This document shows, one piece after another, positions 23,928 to 33,146 of a stretch of DNA of 41,738 bases; the stretch's first letter is position 1, and every line of letters starts with the position of its first letter. The position numbers and the translations under genes are program-made. This DNA is from JBBSBY01 sp038250835 (GTDB taxonomy: Bacteria > Desulfobacterota > Desulfomonilia > Desulfomonilales > Desulfomonilaceae), in the NCBI GenBank assembly GCA_038250835.1, contig JBBSBY010000023.1:1-41738 (forward strand). Direction: 5' to 3'. The notes beneath the pieces are model-generated. The model searched no databases, was not told where the DNA came from, and was given only the letters and a program-made list of their open reading frames with translations.

Positions 23928-24371
23928 ATGCCGAGTTATGTAATTTTAGAGAAATGTGATGGCTGCAAGGGTCAAGATAAGACCGCTTGTATGTACATCT
24001 GCCCCAATGATTTAATGGTTCTCGACAAAGAAAAAATGAAAGCCTGGAACAGGGCGCCTGAAATGTGTTGGGAATGCTACAACTGCGTAAAAATTTGCCC
24101 CCAACAAGCCGTGGACGTCAGAGGATATGCGGACTTCGTCCCCATGGGCGCGTCAGTTGTGCCTTTGAGAGGATCTGAAGACATTATGTGGACCGTCAAG
24201 TTCCGTAATGGCATGGTAAAAAGATTTAAGTTCCCCATCCGCACCACTCAGGAAGGTTCCGCGAAGCCCGATGGCGGCTATGGCGAAGTCACGACCGATC
24301 TGGCGAGCCAATGCCTGTACAATGAGCCCGACGCGTTGAAGCTTAAAGAGCTGCCCACCATCAAGAAGTAA
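23928..24371 (+). CDS. aprB: Adenylylsulfate (APS) reductase beta subunit
   Basis: 147 residues. This is the iron-sulfur subunit that passes electrons to the FAD subunit AprA for reduction of APS to sulfite and AMP in the cytoplasm. The two 4Fe-4S clusters are bound by Cys groups CDGCKGQDKTACMYICP (residues 9-25) and CWECYNCVKICP (about 47-58). The C-terminal tail (about 75-147) matches the family's extension that wraps around AprA. AGGAGG stands 8 bases before the ATG. aprA follows after 22 bases in the same operon, as is standard in sulfate reducers. Confidence 0.97.
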   Translation: MPSYVILEKCDGCKGQDKTACMYICPNDLMVLDKEKMKAWNRAPEMCWECYNCVKICPQQAVDVRGYADFVPMGASVVPLRGSEDIMWTVKFRNGMVKRFKFPIRTTQEGSAKPDGGYGEVTTDLASQCLYNEPDALKLKELPTIKK

Positions 24372-24393
24372 ACTTTCCAGGAGGTATTTTAAT

Positions 24394-26271
24394 ATGGCGA
24401 ATTTCGAGACAGTCGAAGTAACCACCGACATTCTTTTATGCGGCGGTGGTATGGCGGCTTGCGGCGCCGCAGTCGAGGCAGCCTATTGGGCGAATAAAAA
24501 CGGCTTAAAAGTTACATTGGTGGATAAGGCCGCCATGGATCGTTCCGGCGCAGTTGCTATGGGCCTTTCGGCCATCAACCAGTACGTCGACATCAACAGC
24601 GGAAACAACACCGTGGAAGATTATGTCCGTTACGTTCGCAATGACCTTATGGGCGTTGCGCGTGAAGACTTAGTCTATGACATCGCTCGTCACGTTGACT
24701 CCTCTGTTCACTTGTTCGAAAAATGGGGCCTCCCCATCTGGTTGGATGACGAAGGTAAGTACGTGCACGAAGGCCGTTGGCAGCTCATGATCAATGGTGA
24801 GTCCTACAAAGTTATCGTCGCGGAAGCAGCCAAGAACGCTCTTACTCAAATGGGCGGCGAATACTTCGAGCGTGTTTTCATCACAGATCCCATCATGGAC
24901 GGCGACAGAGTTGCCGGCGCAGTTGGTTTCAGCACACGTGAAAACAAATTCTACGTATTCAAAGCTAAGTCAGTCCTGACCGCTATGGGCGGCGCCGTTC
25001 ACGTTTTCAAACCCAGAAGCGCAGGCGAAGGTCTTGGCCGAGCCTGGTATCCGCCCTGGAACTCCGGCTCCAGCTTGTATTTCTCACTGATGGCAGGCGC
25101 TGAGCAAACTTGCCAGGAAGTCCGTTTCATCCCCGTGCGCTTTAAAGACGCATACGGACCTGTCGGCGCCTGGTTCCTTCTGTTCAAATCACGCGCTACC
25201 AACGCCTACGGCGGAGAGTACATGGTTGAGCGTAAGCCCGAGCTGGAAAACTGGGGCTCCTACGGTAAAGTTAAACCCATACCCGCCAACCTACGTAACT
25301 ATCTCGGCATGTTGGACGAATTTGAAGGCAAAGGCCCCATTTACATGAGGACCGAAGAAGCCATCGGTAATTTGGCCGCCAAGTATTCCGATGATCCCAA
25401 AGCCTTCAAGAAAAAGATGAAAGAACTCGAGACCGAAGCTTGGGAAGACTTCCTGGATATGACTATTTCCCAGGCCATTCTCTGGGCCGGAACCAATGTT
25501 CAGCCTGAAGAAAGATCATCCGAGATCGCGGCCGCCGAGCCTTACTTCATCGGCTCCCACTCCGGCGCTTCCGGCGCATGGGTTAGCGGTCCTAAGGACC
25601 TTGCTCCTGCCGATTATTTCTGGGGCTATGAGTATATGTCCACAGTTAAGGGCCTGTTCTGCGCAGGTGACGCTACCGGCGCCTCCAGCCATAAGTTCTC
25701 TTCAGGTTCCCACGCTGAAGGACGCGCAGCCGGTAAAGCGATGGTCCGCTTCGTGCTCGAGAACAACACTCAGCCGAATGTTGACGCCGGTCAGGTAGAA
25801 GACCTCAAGAAAAAAGTCCTAGCTCCTATGAGCAGATACGAAGAATTCGGCCCGAAATCCAGCGACCCGGATATCAACCCCGAATTCTGCAAACCGAAAA
25901 TGTTCATGTTCCGTCTGCAGAAAATAATGGATGAGTATGCCGCAGGCGTGACCGCAGGCTTCAAAACCAACAAACCGAAGCTGGAGAGGGCACTTGAGCT
26001 TCTCGGCTGGTTGAAAGAAGACTCCGAAAAACTGGCCGCTGAAGATCTGCATGAACTTATGCGCTGCCATGAAAACATCCAGAGAATGTGGCAAGCGGAA
26101 ACTCACGTGAGAACAATCCTGTTCCGCGAAGAGACCCGTTGGCCTGGGTATTATTTCAGAAATGATTTCCCGAAACTGGATGAAGAAAACTGGAAGGTTT
26201 TCGTCAACAGCACATACAAGGGCGGCAATTGGGAAATTAAGAAGGTTCCTATTCTTTCGATCGTTGACTAG
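24394..26271 (+). CDS. aprA: Adenylylsulfate (APS) reductase alpha subunit
   Basis: 625 residues, slightly shorter than some AprA proteins of about 650. It is a flavoprotein of the fumarate-reductase/succinate-dehydrogenase superfamily that reduces APS to sulfite and AMP. An FAD-binding fold starts at TDILLCGGGMAACGAAVEA (about 11-30), with DRSGAVAMGLSAIN (about 49-62) and GATGASSHKFSSGSHAEGR (about 428-447) as AprA signatures. The gene is rich in GCC/GGC-type codons and looks highly expressed compared with its neighbours. AGGAGG lies upstream. A hairpin at 26288-26313 separates it from qmoA. Confidence 0.97.
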   Translation: MANFETVEVTTDILLCGGGMAACGAAVEAAYWANKNGLKVTLVDKAAMDRSGAVAMGLSAINQYVDINSGNNTVEDYVRYVRNDLMGVAREDLVYDIARHVDSSVHLFEKWGLPIWLDDEGKYVHEGRWQLMINGESYKVIVAEAAKNALTQMGGEYFERVFITDPIMDGDRVAGAVGFSTRENKFYVFKAKSVLTAMGGAVHVFKPRSAGEGLGRAWYPPWNSGSSLYFSLMAGAEQTCQEVRFIPVRFKDAYGPVGAWFLLFKSRATNAYGGEYMVERKPELENWGSYGKVKPIPANLRNYLGMLDEFEGKGPIYMRTEEAIGNLAAKYSDDPKAFKKKMKELETEAWEDFLDMTISQAILWAGTNVQPEERSSEIAAAEPYFIGSHSGASGAWVSGPKDLAPADYFWGYEYMSTVKGLFCAGDATGASSHKFSSGSHAEGRAAGKAMVRFVLENNTQPNVDAGQVEDLKKKVLAPMSRYEEFGPKSSDPDINPEFCKPKMFMFRLQKIMDEYAAGVTAGFKTNKPKLERALELLGWLKEDSEKLAAEDLHELMRCHENIQRMWQAETHVRTILFREETRWPGYYFRNDFPKLDEENWKVFVNSTYKGGNWEIKKVPILSIVD

Positions 26272-26287
26272 TCTTTAGCCCTTCAAC

Positions 26288-26315
26288 AATCCGGCGGCGC
26301 ATGCAGCCGGATTTC
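26288..26315 (+). terminator. Hairpin between aprA and qmoA (partial terminator or mRNA processing site)
   Basis: Arms AATCCGGC and GCCGGATT pair perfectly over 8 bases around a 10-base loop, followed by TCATTA rather than a full T tract. It may lower read-through from aprBA into qmoABC or protect the aprBA transcript end. Confidence 0.5.
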
Positions 26316-26391
26316 ATTACATTACCAAGAAGCAAAAGCAGATGAGGGGTCGGCCGTGTGCGCCCCTCTTAGCCCTTTTCAGGGAGGAAAT

Positions 26392-27657
26392 ATGGCTGTA
26401 GAAAAGACCGTGCTGGTCGTCGGAGGCGGTATCAGTGGAATTACGGCGGCGGTTGAAGCCGCTGAAGCCGGGTGTAAAGTTGTTTTGGTGGAAAGGCTTC
26501 CGTACCTGGGCGGCCGAGTAGCCCAATTAAACAAATATTTCCCGAAGCTGTGTCCTCCCACGTGCGGCCTTGAAATTAACTTCAAAAGGATCAGAAGAAA
26601 CCCGGATATTACTATTTATACGCTTTCAGAAGTTGTGAATATTTCTGGAACGCCGGGCGCCTACAAGGCGACAATTAAAGTTAATCCTCGTTACATCGAG
26701 GACCACACGGCGACAAACAAGTGTGTTGAAGACTGCCCGGTGGAAATTCCCAATCAGTTCAATTATGGAATGGATAAAACCAAAGCCGTTTACCTTGCGT
26801 ATGAAATGGCTTATCCCATGAAGCTGACCGCCGACAGGGAGGCGCTGAAGAAGGCACAGGGATCATCCGATTTTAATGCCTTCATTGAAGCTTTGGATGC
26901 CAAAGGTATTCGAATCGATTTGGACGCTCAACCGGATACATTTGATCTCGATGTTAGCTCGGTAATTTGGGCAACAGGCTGGAGACCTTACGACGCCACA
27001 AAACTGGATAAATTGGGCTTCGGCAAGTACCCCAACGTAATTACGAATGTCATGATGGAAAGACTAGCCGCCGTCGGCGGCCCCACTAAAGGCGCAATCG
27101 TAAGACCATCCGATGGTAAGAAAGTCAACAATATCGCGTTTGTGCAGTGTGCCGGATCCAGAGATAGGAACCATCTTCCTTACTGTTCATCGATCTGTTG
27201 TTTGGCTTCCTTGAAGCAAGCGACGTATTTGCGTGATTATAATCCCGATGCTCGGGTACAAATATTCTACATAGATTTGAGGGCTTACGGCCGATTTGAG
27301 TTCTTTTTCGACAGAGTCCGAAATGACGAAAATATTATCCTCACCAAAGGCAAAATCGTAAGCATTACCGAAGATCCGACAACTAAAGACGTGATTCTGG
27401 AAGGCGAGGACATCTATTCCGGCAAGAAAATTCGTCGAACTTTTGACATGGCGGTGCTTGCCGTAGGTATGCAACCGAACACGAGTTTGGAAAAAGTCCC
27501 CGGACTGAATCTCGAATATGATGAATTCGGCTTTCTCGTTTCCGAAGACGGAGTTCACGCAGCAGGCGTGGCCAAGAGGCCGATGGATGTCGGCACATGC
27601 TTGCAGGATGCTACCGGAGCTGCGTTGAAAGCCCTTCAAGACACGGTGAGGAGGTAA
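26392..27657 (+). CDS. qmoA: Quinone-interacting membrane-bound oxidoreductase subunit A
   Basis: 421 residues. A soluble HdrA-like flavoprotein subunit of the Qmo complex that supplies electrons to APS reductase. The FAD Rossmann motif is at the N-terminus (LVVGGGISGITAAVEAAEAG, about residues 8-27), followed by YLGGRVAQLNKYFPKLCPPTCG, a QmoA hallmark with Cys residues. A second nucleotide region and CAGSRD are near residue 250, and a terminal dinucleotide motif GTCLQDATGAALKAL is present. The ATG at 26392 is chosen because AGGGAGG stands 6 bases upstream; a GTG at 26356 has no such site. qmoB begins 3 bases after the stop. Confidence 0.95.
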   Translation: MAVEKTVLVVGGGISGITAAVEAAEAGCKVVLVERLPYLGGRVAQLNKYFPKLCPPTCGLEINFKRIRRNPDITIYTLSEVVNISGTPGAYKATIKVNPRYIEDHTATNKCVEDCPVEIPNQFNYGMDKTKAVYLAYEMAYPMKLTADREALKKAQGSSDFNAFIEALDAKGIRIDLDAQPDTFDLDVSSVIWATGWRPYDATKLDKLGFGKYPNVITNVMMERLAAVGGPTKGAIVRPSDGKKVNNIAFVQCAGSRDRNHLPYCSSICCLASLKQATYLRDYNPDARVQIFYIDLRAYGRFEFFFDRVRNDENIILTKGKIVSITEDPTTKDVILEGEDIYSGKKIRRTFDMAVLAVGMQPNTSLEKVPGLNLEYDEFGFLVSEDGVHAAGVAKRPMDVGTCLQDATGAALKALQDTVRR

Positions 27658-27660
27658 CTT

Positions 27661-29940
27661 ATGAGTCAAAAGATTGGCGTATATATAGATACGGGCTATG
27701 GAATCGGAGAATCTCTTGATATCGACGCTCTATGCAAAGTGGCGACTAAAGAGTACAAGGTTGCGCTTTGTAAGACCGACTCCTATTGGAGTGAACCCGA
27801 CAAGCTGGACACTATTAGGCAGGATATAGCCGCAGAAGAACTCACTATGGTCGTCATTGCCGGACCATCTCCAAGGCAATATCAAGCTGAATTTACTTTT
27901 GACGGCGTATTCACTGAGCGGATCAATCTCCGTGAGCACGTGGTATGGTGTCAACCTCCCAACGAGGAAGACACGCAGATGCTCGCCGAAGATTACATGA
28001 GAATAGGTCTCATTAAGGCGTCGAAATACGACGATAGGCCGCCGTTCCAAGAAGAGGTCAACAAGGACATCCTTGTAATCGGAGGTGGAATTGCCGGTCT
28101 GACTGCTGCGTCCGGAGCCGCAAACGCCGGATACCAGGTGTATCTTGTCGAAAAAGAGAATGAACTGGGCGGCTGGGCAAATAAGTTCAGCAAAGTGTTT
28201 ACCGGTAATCCTCCGTATGACTCAATTACGGATTCTCCGGTTAAAGAAATCGTATCCGAAGTTCTTTCGAATTCAAAGATAAAAGTTTTTACGGGTTCCA
28301 GAGTTTTTTCGATCTCAGGCGCTCCAGGTATGTTTGATGTTGTTGTCAGGCCGGATGGCCCATGGCATGACAAGCTCGTAAAGGCCCAGAATGAATGGCT
28401 TGCGGCCAAGAAAGCTAGAGAATCAACTGAGCAGGCCGAAACCAAGAAAGAAGCCGAAGAACCGCTGGAACCCGCTGAACCGGAAGTTCCAGAAACAGAG
28501 TTTCCGTCTGAGACGGTACGAGTAGGCGCCGTTGTTGTAACAGCGGGGTGGAGACCCGAAGACGCTAAACAATTCGCAAATCTGGGATACGGAAGCTTCC
28601 CTGATGTGGTTACCAGCGTCGAATTTGAAGATATTGCGGCTAAAGGTCAAATCACCAGGCCTTCGGACGGAAAACCTGCTAAGTCAATCGCGTTTATTGA
28701 TTGTGGAGATCAAGATTCCGCTCATCCGATGCTTTTCCAGTCGTCCGTTTCCTCACTGGTGGCATTGAAGCAGGCTCAGTATCTTCGTCAAACCAATCCG
28801 GACGGTATAGCTTATCTGTTTTATGAAAATGTAAGGACTCCCGGACAATACGAAAAATTTTACCAGTCCATGCAGGATGACCCCGGTATGTTCCTTTCCA
28901 AAGGCACGCCGGAAAGAGTCACTAATGGTTCGGGAACTCTTTCTCTTGAACTAAAGGACACGCTTTTAGGCGATAAGATGCGGGTCAAGGTTGATATGGT
29001 TGTCCTTTCGACCGGCATGATTCCTGTGACCCGGGACTCAGCGGTTGTTAACTTAAAGTATCGCCAAGGTCCGTTTCTTCCGGAAAACCCATACGGCTTC
29101 ACTGACTCCCACTTCATATGTTTCCCTTACGAAACACAGAGAACCGGTATTTATACTGCCGGCTGTGTAAAATATCCCATGGATTTCCAAAGCTCGGCCA
29201 TGGATGCGGCAGGGGCGGCATTAAAAGCTATTCAGTGCGTTGAACTTGTGGCCAAGGGTAAAGCTGTCCATCCGAGATCCGGAGACGAATCGTATCCCGA
29301 ATTGGCGATAACCAGATGCACTCAGTGCAAACGTTGCACCGAAGAATGTCCTTTCGGCGCCTACGATGAGAAACCTGACGGCACACCGTTACCCAATCCC
29401 ACACGCTGCCGCCGCTGCGGCATATGTATGGGGTCTTGCCCCGAGCGTATCATCTCATTCAGAGATCATTCCGTTGACATGATCGGCTCAATGATCAAAA
29501 ACATTGACGTGCCGGATGAATATTCGGAAAAGCCGCGCATAATTTGTCTCATTTGCGAGAATGATGCTTATCCGGCTGTAGATATGGCGGGAATTAACCG
29601 GCTCCAGTATAGTCCTTTCGTTCGCTTCATTCCTCTGAGATGCCTTGGCAACGTCAGCATGGTGTGGATCTCCGATGCTCTGTCCAAAGGCATAGACGGT
29701 ATCATGCTCATAGGATGTAAATACGGGGATGATTATCAGTGCCATTTTATGAAAGGTAGCGAATTGGCTGAAGTCAGAATGAGCAAGTTCACTGAAACAT
29801 TGCAGCGACTCATGCTCGGGCCGGAACGTATAAGGGTCCATCAGTTGGCGATTGATGAATTCCACAAGATACCTCAGTTGATCGGCGATTTCGTTGAGAC
29901 ATTGGAAGAGTCAGGTCCTAACCCGTACAAAGGTTTTTAA
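27661..29940 (+). CDS. qmoB: Quinone-interacting membrane-bound oxidoreductase subunit B
   Basis: 759 residues. An HdrA-like flavoprotein fused to an MvhD-like domain. An N-terminal HdrA-type region (1-130) retains the SPRQYQAEF pattern but lacks the usual cluster cysteines. An FAD motif ILVIGGGIAGLTAASGAA follows at about 138-155. A Glu/Pro/Lys-rich insert lies at about 250-280. Two 4Fe-4S motifs occur at about 551-605 (CTQCKRCTEECP, CRRCGICMGSCP). The C-terminal MvhD part contains CLICEN, LRCLGNVS and GCKYGDDYQCH. It is probably the electron-branching subunit that docks AprBA. The AGGAGG site overlaps the end of qmoA, showing translational coupling. Confidence 0.95.
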   Translation: MSQKIGVYIDTGYGIGESLDIDALCKVATKEYKVALCKTDSYWSEPDKLDTIRQDIAAEELTMVVIAGPSPRQYQAEFTFDGVFTERINLREHVVWCQPPNEEDTQMLAEDYMRIGLIKASKYDDRPPFQEEVNKDILVIGGGIAGLTAASGAANAGYQVYLVEKENELGGWANKFSKVFTGNPPYDSITDSPVKEIVSEVLSNSKIKVFTGSRVFSISGAPGMFDVVVRPDGPWHDKLVKAQNEWLAAKKARESTEQAETKKEAEEPLEPAEPEVPETEFPSETVRVGAVVVTAGWRPEDAKQFANLGYGSFPDVVTSVEFEDIAAKGQITRPSDGKPAKSIAFIDCGDQDSAHPMLFQSSVSSLVALKQAQYLRQTNPDGIAYLFYENVRTPGQYEKFYQSMQDDPGMFLSKGTPERVTNGSGTLSLELKDTLLGDKMRVKVDMVVLSTGMIPVTRDSAVVNLKYRQGPFLPENPYGFTDSHFICFPYETQRTGIYTAGCVKYPMDFQSSAMDAAGAALKAIQCVELVAKGKAVHPRSGDESYPELAITRCTQCKRCTEECPFGAYDEKPDGTPLPNPTRCRRCGICMGSCPERIISFRDHSVDMIGSMIKNIDVPDEYSEKPRIICLICENDAYPAVDMAGINRLQYSPFVRFIPLRCLGNVSMVWISDALSKGIDGIMLIGCKYGDDYQCHFMKGSELAEVRMSKFTETLQRLMLGPERIRVHQLAIDEFHKIPQLIGDFVETLEESGPNPYKGF

Positions 29941-29952
29941 GGAGGTTCATTT

Positions 29953-31152
29953 ATGGCGAAGGAATATGTTGCTGAACCTGATCTTCAGTTTACTAAAGAT
30001 CTGATTGCAGCCGGAGCGCCGGATGTTAAAAAATGTTATCAATGCGCCACGTGTTCGGTTGCTTGCCAAATTGCTCCGGACAATCAACCGTTTCCACGTA
30101 AAGAAATGATTTGGGCCCAGTGGGGTCTTAAAGATAAGTTGCTCAATGATCCTGATGTTTGGTTGTGCCATCAGTGCAATGATTGCTCGACGCAATGTCC
30201 TCGCGGCGCCAATCCCGGAGACGTGCTTAAGGCGCTCCGAAAGATGATTATCCAACGAAACGCCTGGCCTGGTTTCATGGGCAAACTCGCCGGTGAACCT
30301 GGAATGTTCGTCCTGGCAATCGGAATCCCAATTATAGTAGTCCTGTTGTTGTTGTACTTCAGCGGGTGGAGATTTCCTGAAGGTCCAGTTCGATATCCGG
30401 AGTTCATCAGGTTAGTTCCCGTACAGATCATTTACAGCGCAGCCCTTCTCTTTGCGGTGGTATCCATGATCATGAGTCTAAGGAACTATTGGAACAATCT
30501 CGTCGAAAATAACACCCTCGACGTTTCCGCCCCGAGTAAGGGTTTCGTGCCGAGTTTTATAGAAGCTCTCAAAGAGATTCTTCCCCACAAGACGTTCAAG
30601 GAATGCGAAGCCAATAACCCGAGGTATTCCGCTCACCTTTTAGCCTTTTACGGCATGATCGGATTATTTATAACAACATCTATTGTGGCGTTCAATTTTG
30701 ACATTCTGCATCTTAAGCCCCCTTCACAGAATGGGCCGGGTACCATCCCCATTAAAATTCTCGGCAACGTCAGCGCCATAGCATTTATCTTAGGATTGAC
30801 CATTATGGTGGTCCGTAGAATGACAAATCCGGATCAAGCCGGTAACAGCTCTTATTTTGACTGGTTTTTCCTGCTCATGATTTTCGGCACGGGAATTACC
30901 GGATTGGCCACAGAGTTGACTCGTTGGGCTGGATCTCCAAACGGCGCCTATACGCTATACGCCATCCACTTGATGTTTGTGTTGGCTTTATTTTTGTATT
31001 TACCTTTTTCCAAATTTGCTCATTTAGGGTATCGAACAGTGGCTATTGTCTGGTCAAAGGCTAGTGGTCGTAACTTGGTTTATCCTGTTGAGCCAAATGT
31101 GGACGGAATTGAAGCCGCTCCGGCCCCGGCGGAAATAGAACAAGCATCCTGA
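29953..31152 (+). CDS. qmoC: Quinone-interacting membrane-bound oxidoreductase subunit C
   Basis: 399 residues. The N-terminal HdrC-like part binds two 4Fe-4S clusters (CYQCATCSVACQ at about 26-37; CHQCNDCSTQCPRG at about 73-86). The C-terminal part has about six membrane helices (from residue 115) and resembles the heme b subunit HdrE/NarI, with His residues in the helices (for example near AIHLMFVLALF). It oxidises menaquinol and sends electrons to QmoAB and APS reductase. The first gene-distal terminator follows at 31172. AGGAGG precedes the ATG by 7 bases. Confidence 0.95.
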   Translation: MAKEYVAEPDLQFTKDLIAAGAPDVKKCYQCATCSVACQIAPDNQPFPRKEMIWAQWGLKDKLLNDPDVWLCHQCNDCSTQCPRGANPGDVLKALRKMIIQRNAWPGFMGKLAGEPGMFVLAIGIPIIVVLLLLYFSGWRFPEGPVRYPEFIRLVPVQIIYSAALLFAVVSMIMSLRNYWNNLVENNTLDVSAPSKGFVPSFIEALKEILPHKTFKECEANNPRYSAHLLAFYGMIGLFITTSIVAFNFDILHLKPPSQNGPGTIPIKILGNVSAIAFILGLTIMVVRRMTNPDQAGNSSYFDWFFLLMIFGTGITGLATELTRWAGSPNGAYTLYAIHLMFVLALFLYLPFSKFAHLGYRTVAIVWSKASGRNLVYPVEPNVDGIEAAPAPAEIEQAS

Positions 31153-31171
31153 TTTTTAACATTATTTACTT

Positions 31172-31211
31172 ACCGCGGGTTTGCGCTTGATCGCGCCCGC
31201 GGTTTATGTTT
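31172..31211 (+). terminator. Rho-independent terminator after qmoC
   Basis: ACCGCGGG (31172-31179) pairs perfectly with CCCGCGGT (31196-31203). A GCGC pair inside the loop adds stability, and TTATGTTTT follows. It closes the aprBA-qmoABC block. Confidence 0.8.
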
Positions 31212-31320
31212 TCGAAAAGGTGTGGTATAAATTCGATTTAGTCTACATCTGATTTTTATGATCTACGGAGACGATTTCAGAACCGTCAAGATAAATTCCA
31301 ATTTTAAATGTGAGCTTAAA

Positions 31321-33051
31321 ATGATTCAAAGAAGAGCCATATACTTTCTCGCTCTGGTCATCATTATCGTGTGCTGCATTCCATGCGCCGCATACGAAAA
31401 GGAAGAAATCAGAACCGTCGATCCACCCGACCCGGATAAAGACCCAGGCTTTGATTTTCTGATTGCCGAACAGTATGAGGCTCTCGGTGAAATGGATAAT
31501 GTCCTGAAGTACTTGCGAAAAGCTCTTGAGCTTGATCCAAATTCCGGTTATTTGAATACACGTATCGGTAACATACTCGCCAGGAACAGAAAAATAGCAG
31601 AGGCCCTCATCATGGCCAACAACGCCGCTCTTCTTGATCCAAAGAGCGATGAGGCCCACACGTTGCTTGGTAAAATTTATACTGTAACGGGTGACCGCAC
31701 ACGGGCCATAGAAGCTTATTCCAGAGCATTGGACCTCAGACCTGATGAACGTGATTTGTACGTATTCCTCGGATCATTGCAGGCGTCCCAGCATATGTTT
31801 CAAGATGCCGAAAAAACCTTCTCCAAAATGGTGAAGCAATTTCCGGACGAAAAAGAAGGTTACCTTTACCTCGGAAGAGTTAATGTTGAAGATAAGCAGT
31901 ATGATAAGGCTGTAGAGGTATTTCAAAATCTCCTTGAGAAAGGAGCTGACGGCGCGGCTCAGGCCCAAATTGAATTGGGCGCCGTCTACTTGCTTCAGAA
32001 AAACTATGACCAGGCTGAAGAGCATTTTCAAGAAGCGATTAAGCTCGATCCATTCAATGTGAATGCCAGGCTCAGTTTAGCTCAAGCGCTTGCGGGTCAA
32101 AAGAAATTCGACCAATCCTATAAAGTATTTGAAGATTTATCTAAGTTGGCGCCTTCAAATCAGAATATACAGATAAAAATGGCCCTGATTCTGGCTGAGC
32201 AGAAGCAGTTCGAAGAAGCCGAGAAAATACTCATTAAAATCTTATTAACAAATCCAAATAGAGACCAGGTGAGATTCCAATTAGGTAGAGTTTATAAGGA
32301 GCAAGGCAAAATAGCGGAAGCCGAAGCAGAGTTGGGGCGGATCAGAAAAGGACAGGGCACGTATCATACTTCTCGAATCATGCTGGCCTTAATGTTATTA
32401 AGAGACAAGCAATTGGGCAAGTCGCTGAAATATATTGATGAAACTCTGGAAGCCGACGACAAAGATCCGGATCTCTATCATATTAAGGGGTCCATTTTAG
32501 AGGAATTGAACCGATACACGGAAGCTATCGCCGTGTACGAAAAAGCTCTGTCAGTGGATCCGAAGAGTACACGGATTCGATATTCTCTTGGCAATGTATT
32601 TGAAAAAAGCGGCAGAAGAAGTCGGGCAATTCAGGAAATGGAATACATATTGGCCGAGAAGCCGGATGACGCCAGCGCTCTCAATTTCATAGGTTACACT
32701 CTTTCAGTATCAGGTAAAGATCCTGAGAAAGCCGAAAGTATGGTCCGCAAAGCTTTGGAGCTGAAACCCGATGACGGCTATATACTTGATTCTTACGCAT
32801 GGATTATATTCAAACAGGGTCGGATTGATGAGGCTTTGGAAAAACTGAAAATGGCTCTCGAAAAAGTGAAGCATGACCCTATTATTGCTGAGCACCTCGG
32901 AGACGCGCTTCTCGCAAAGAATGACAAAGCCGGGGCTATTGAAGCCTACAAAAAGTCGCTTCAGGTAAATCCTGATAATATTGTAGTCAAGAATAAATTG
33001 GAGAAGCTCCAAAATGAGACGCCTACAGGCGCAAAGACTCCGGAATCATAA
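31321..33051 (+). CDS. Exported TPR-repeat protein
   Basis: 576 residues from this start. The N-terminus is a Sec signal (MIQRRAIYFLALVIIIVCC, ending near PCAA). The mature protein is made of about 14 tetratricopeptide repeats (for example DNVLKYLRKALELDPNSGYL and AEEHFQEAIKLDPFNVNARL). It should be a periplasmic or envelope scaffold. The start is uncertain: an in-frame ATG at 31258 would add 21 polar residues before the signal, and neither has a strong ribosome binding site, so the signal peptide decides it. The next gene, an inactive transglycosylase homologue, is 95 bases downstream on the same strand, which suggests a shared envelope role. Confidence 0.88.
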   Translation: MIQRRAIYFLALVIIIVCCIPCAAYEKEEIRTVDPPDPDKDPGFDFLIAEQYEALGEMDNVLKYLRKALELDPNSGYLNTRIGNILARNRKIAEALIMANNAALLDPKSDEAHTLLGKIYTVTGDRTRAIEAYSRALDLRPDERDLYVFLGSLQASQHMFQDAEKTFSKMVKQFPDEKEGYLYLGRVNVEDKQYDKAVEVFQNLLEKGADGAAQAQIELGAVYLLQKNYDQAEEHFQEAIKLDPFNVNARLSLAQALAGQKKFDQSYKVFEDLSKLAPSNQNIQIKMALILAEQKQFEEAEKILIKILLTNPNRDQVRFQLGRVYKEQGKIAEAEAELGRIRKGQGTYHTSRIMLALMLLRDKQLGKSLKYIDETLEADDKDPDLYHIKGSILEELNRYTEAIAVYEKALSVDPKSTRIRYSLGNVFEKSGRRSRAIQEMEYILAEKPDDASALNFIGYTLSVSGKDPEKAESMVRKALELKPDDGYILDSYAWIIFKQGRIDEALEKLKMALEKVKHDPIIAEHLGDALLAKNDKAGAIEAYKKSLQVNPDNIVVKNKLEKLQNETPTGAKTPES

Positions 33052-33146
33052 GTAAATGTGAATACTCCCATCTGAATGGGACGACGGACTTTATTATCTA
33101 AACGTCTCCATGCCGTAAGCAATTATTAGAAGAAAATAAATTGCGT

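Noticed and set aside
24394..26271. Fumarate reductase or succinate dehydrogenase flavoprotein
   Set aside because: The superfamily fold is shared, but the AprA-specific blocks and linkage to aprB and qmoABC identify APS reductase.
26356..26391. Upstream GTG start adding 12 residues to QmoA
   Set aside because: The ATG at 26392 has AGGGAGG 6 bases before it and starts directly at the FAD-binding strand as in QmoA proteins; the GTG has no ribosome binding site.
31321..33051. Tandem DNA repeats or CRISPR-like array
   Set aside because: The periodicity is that of degenerate TPR codons; there are no identical repeats with unique spacers.
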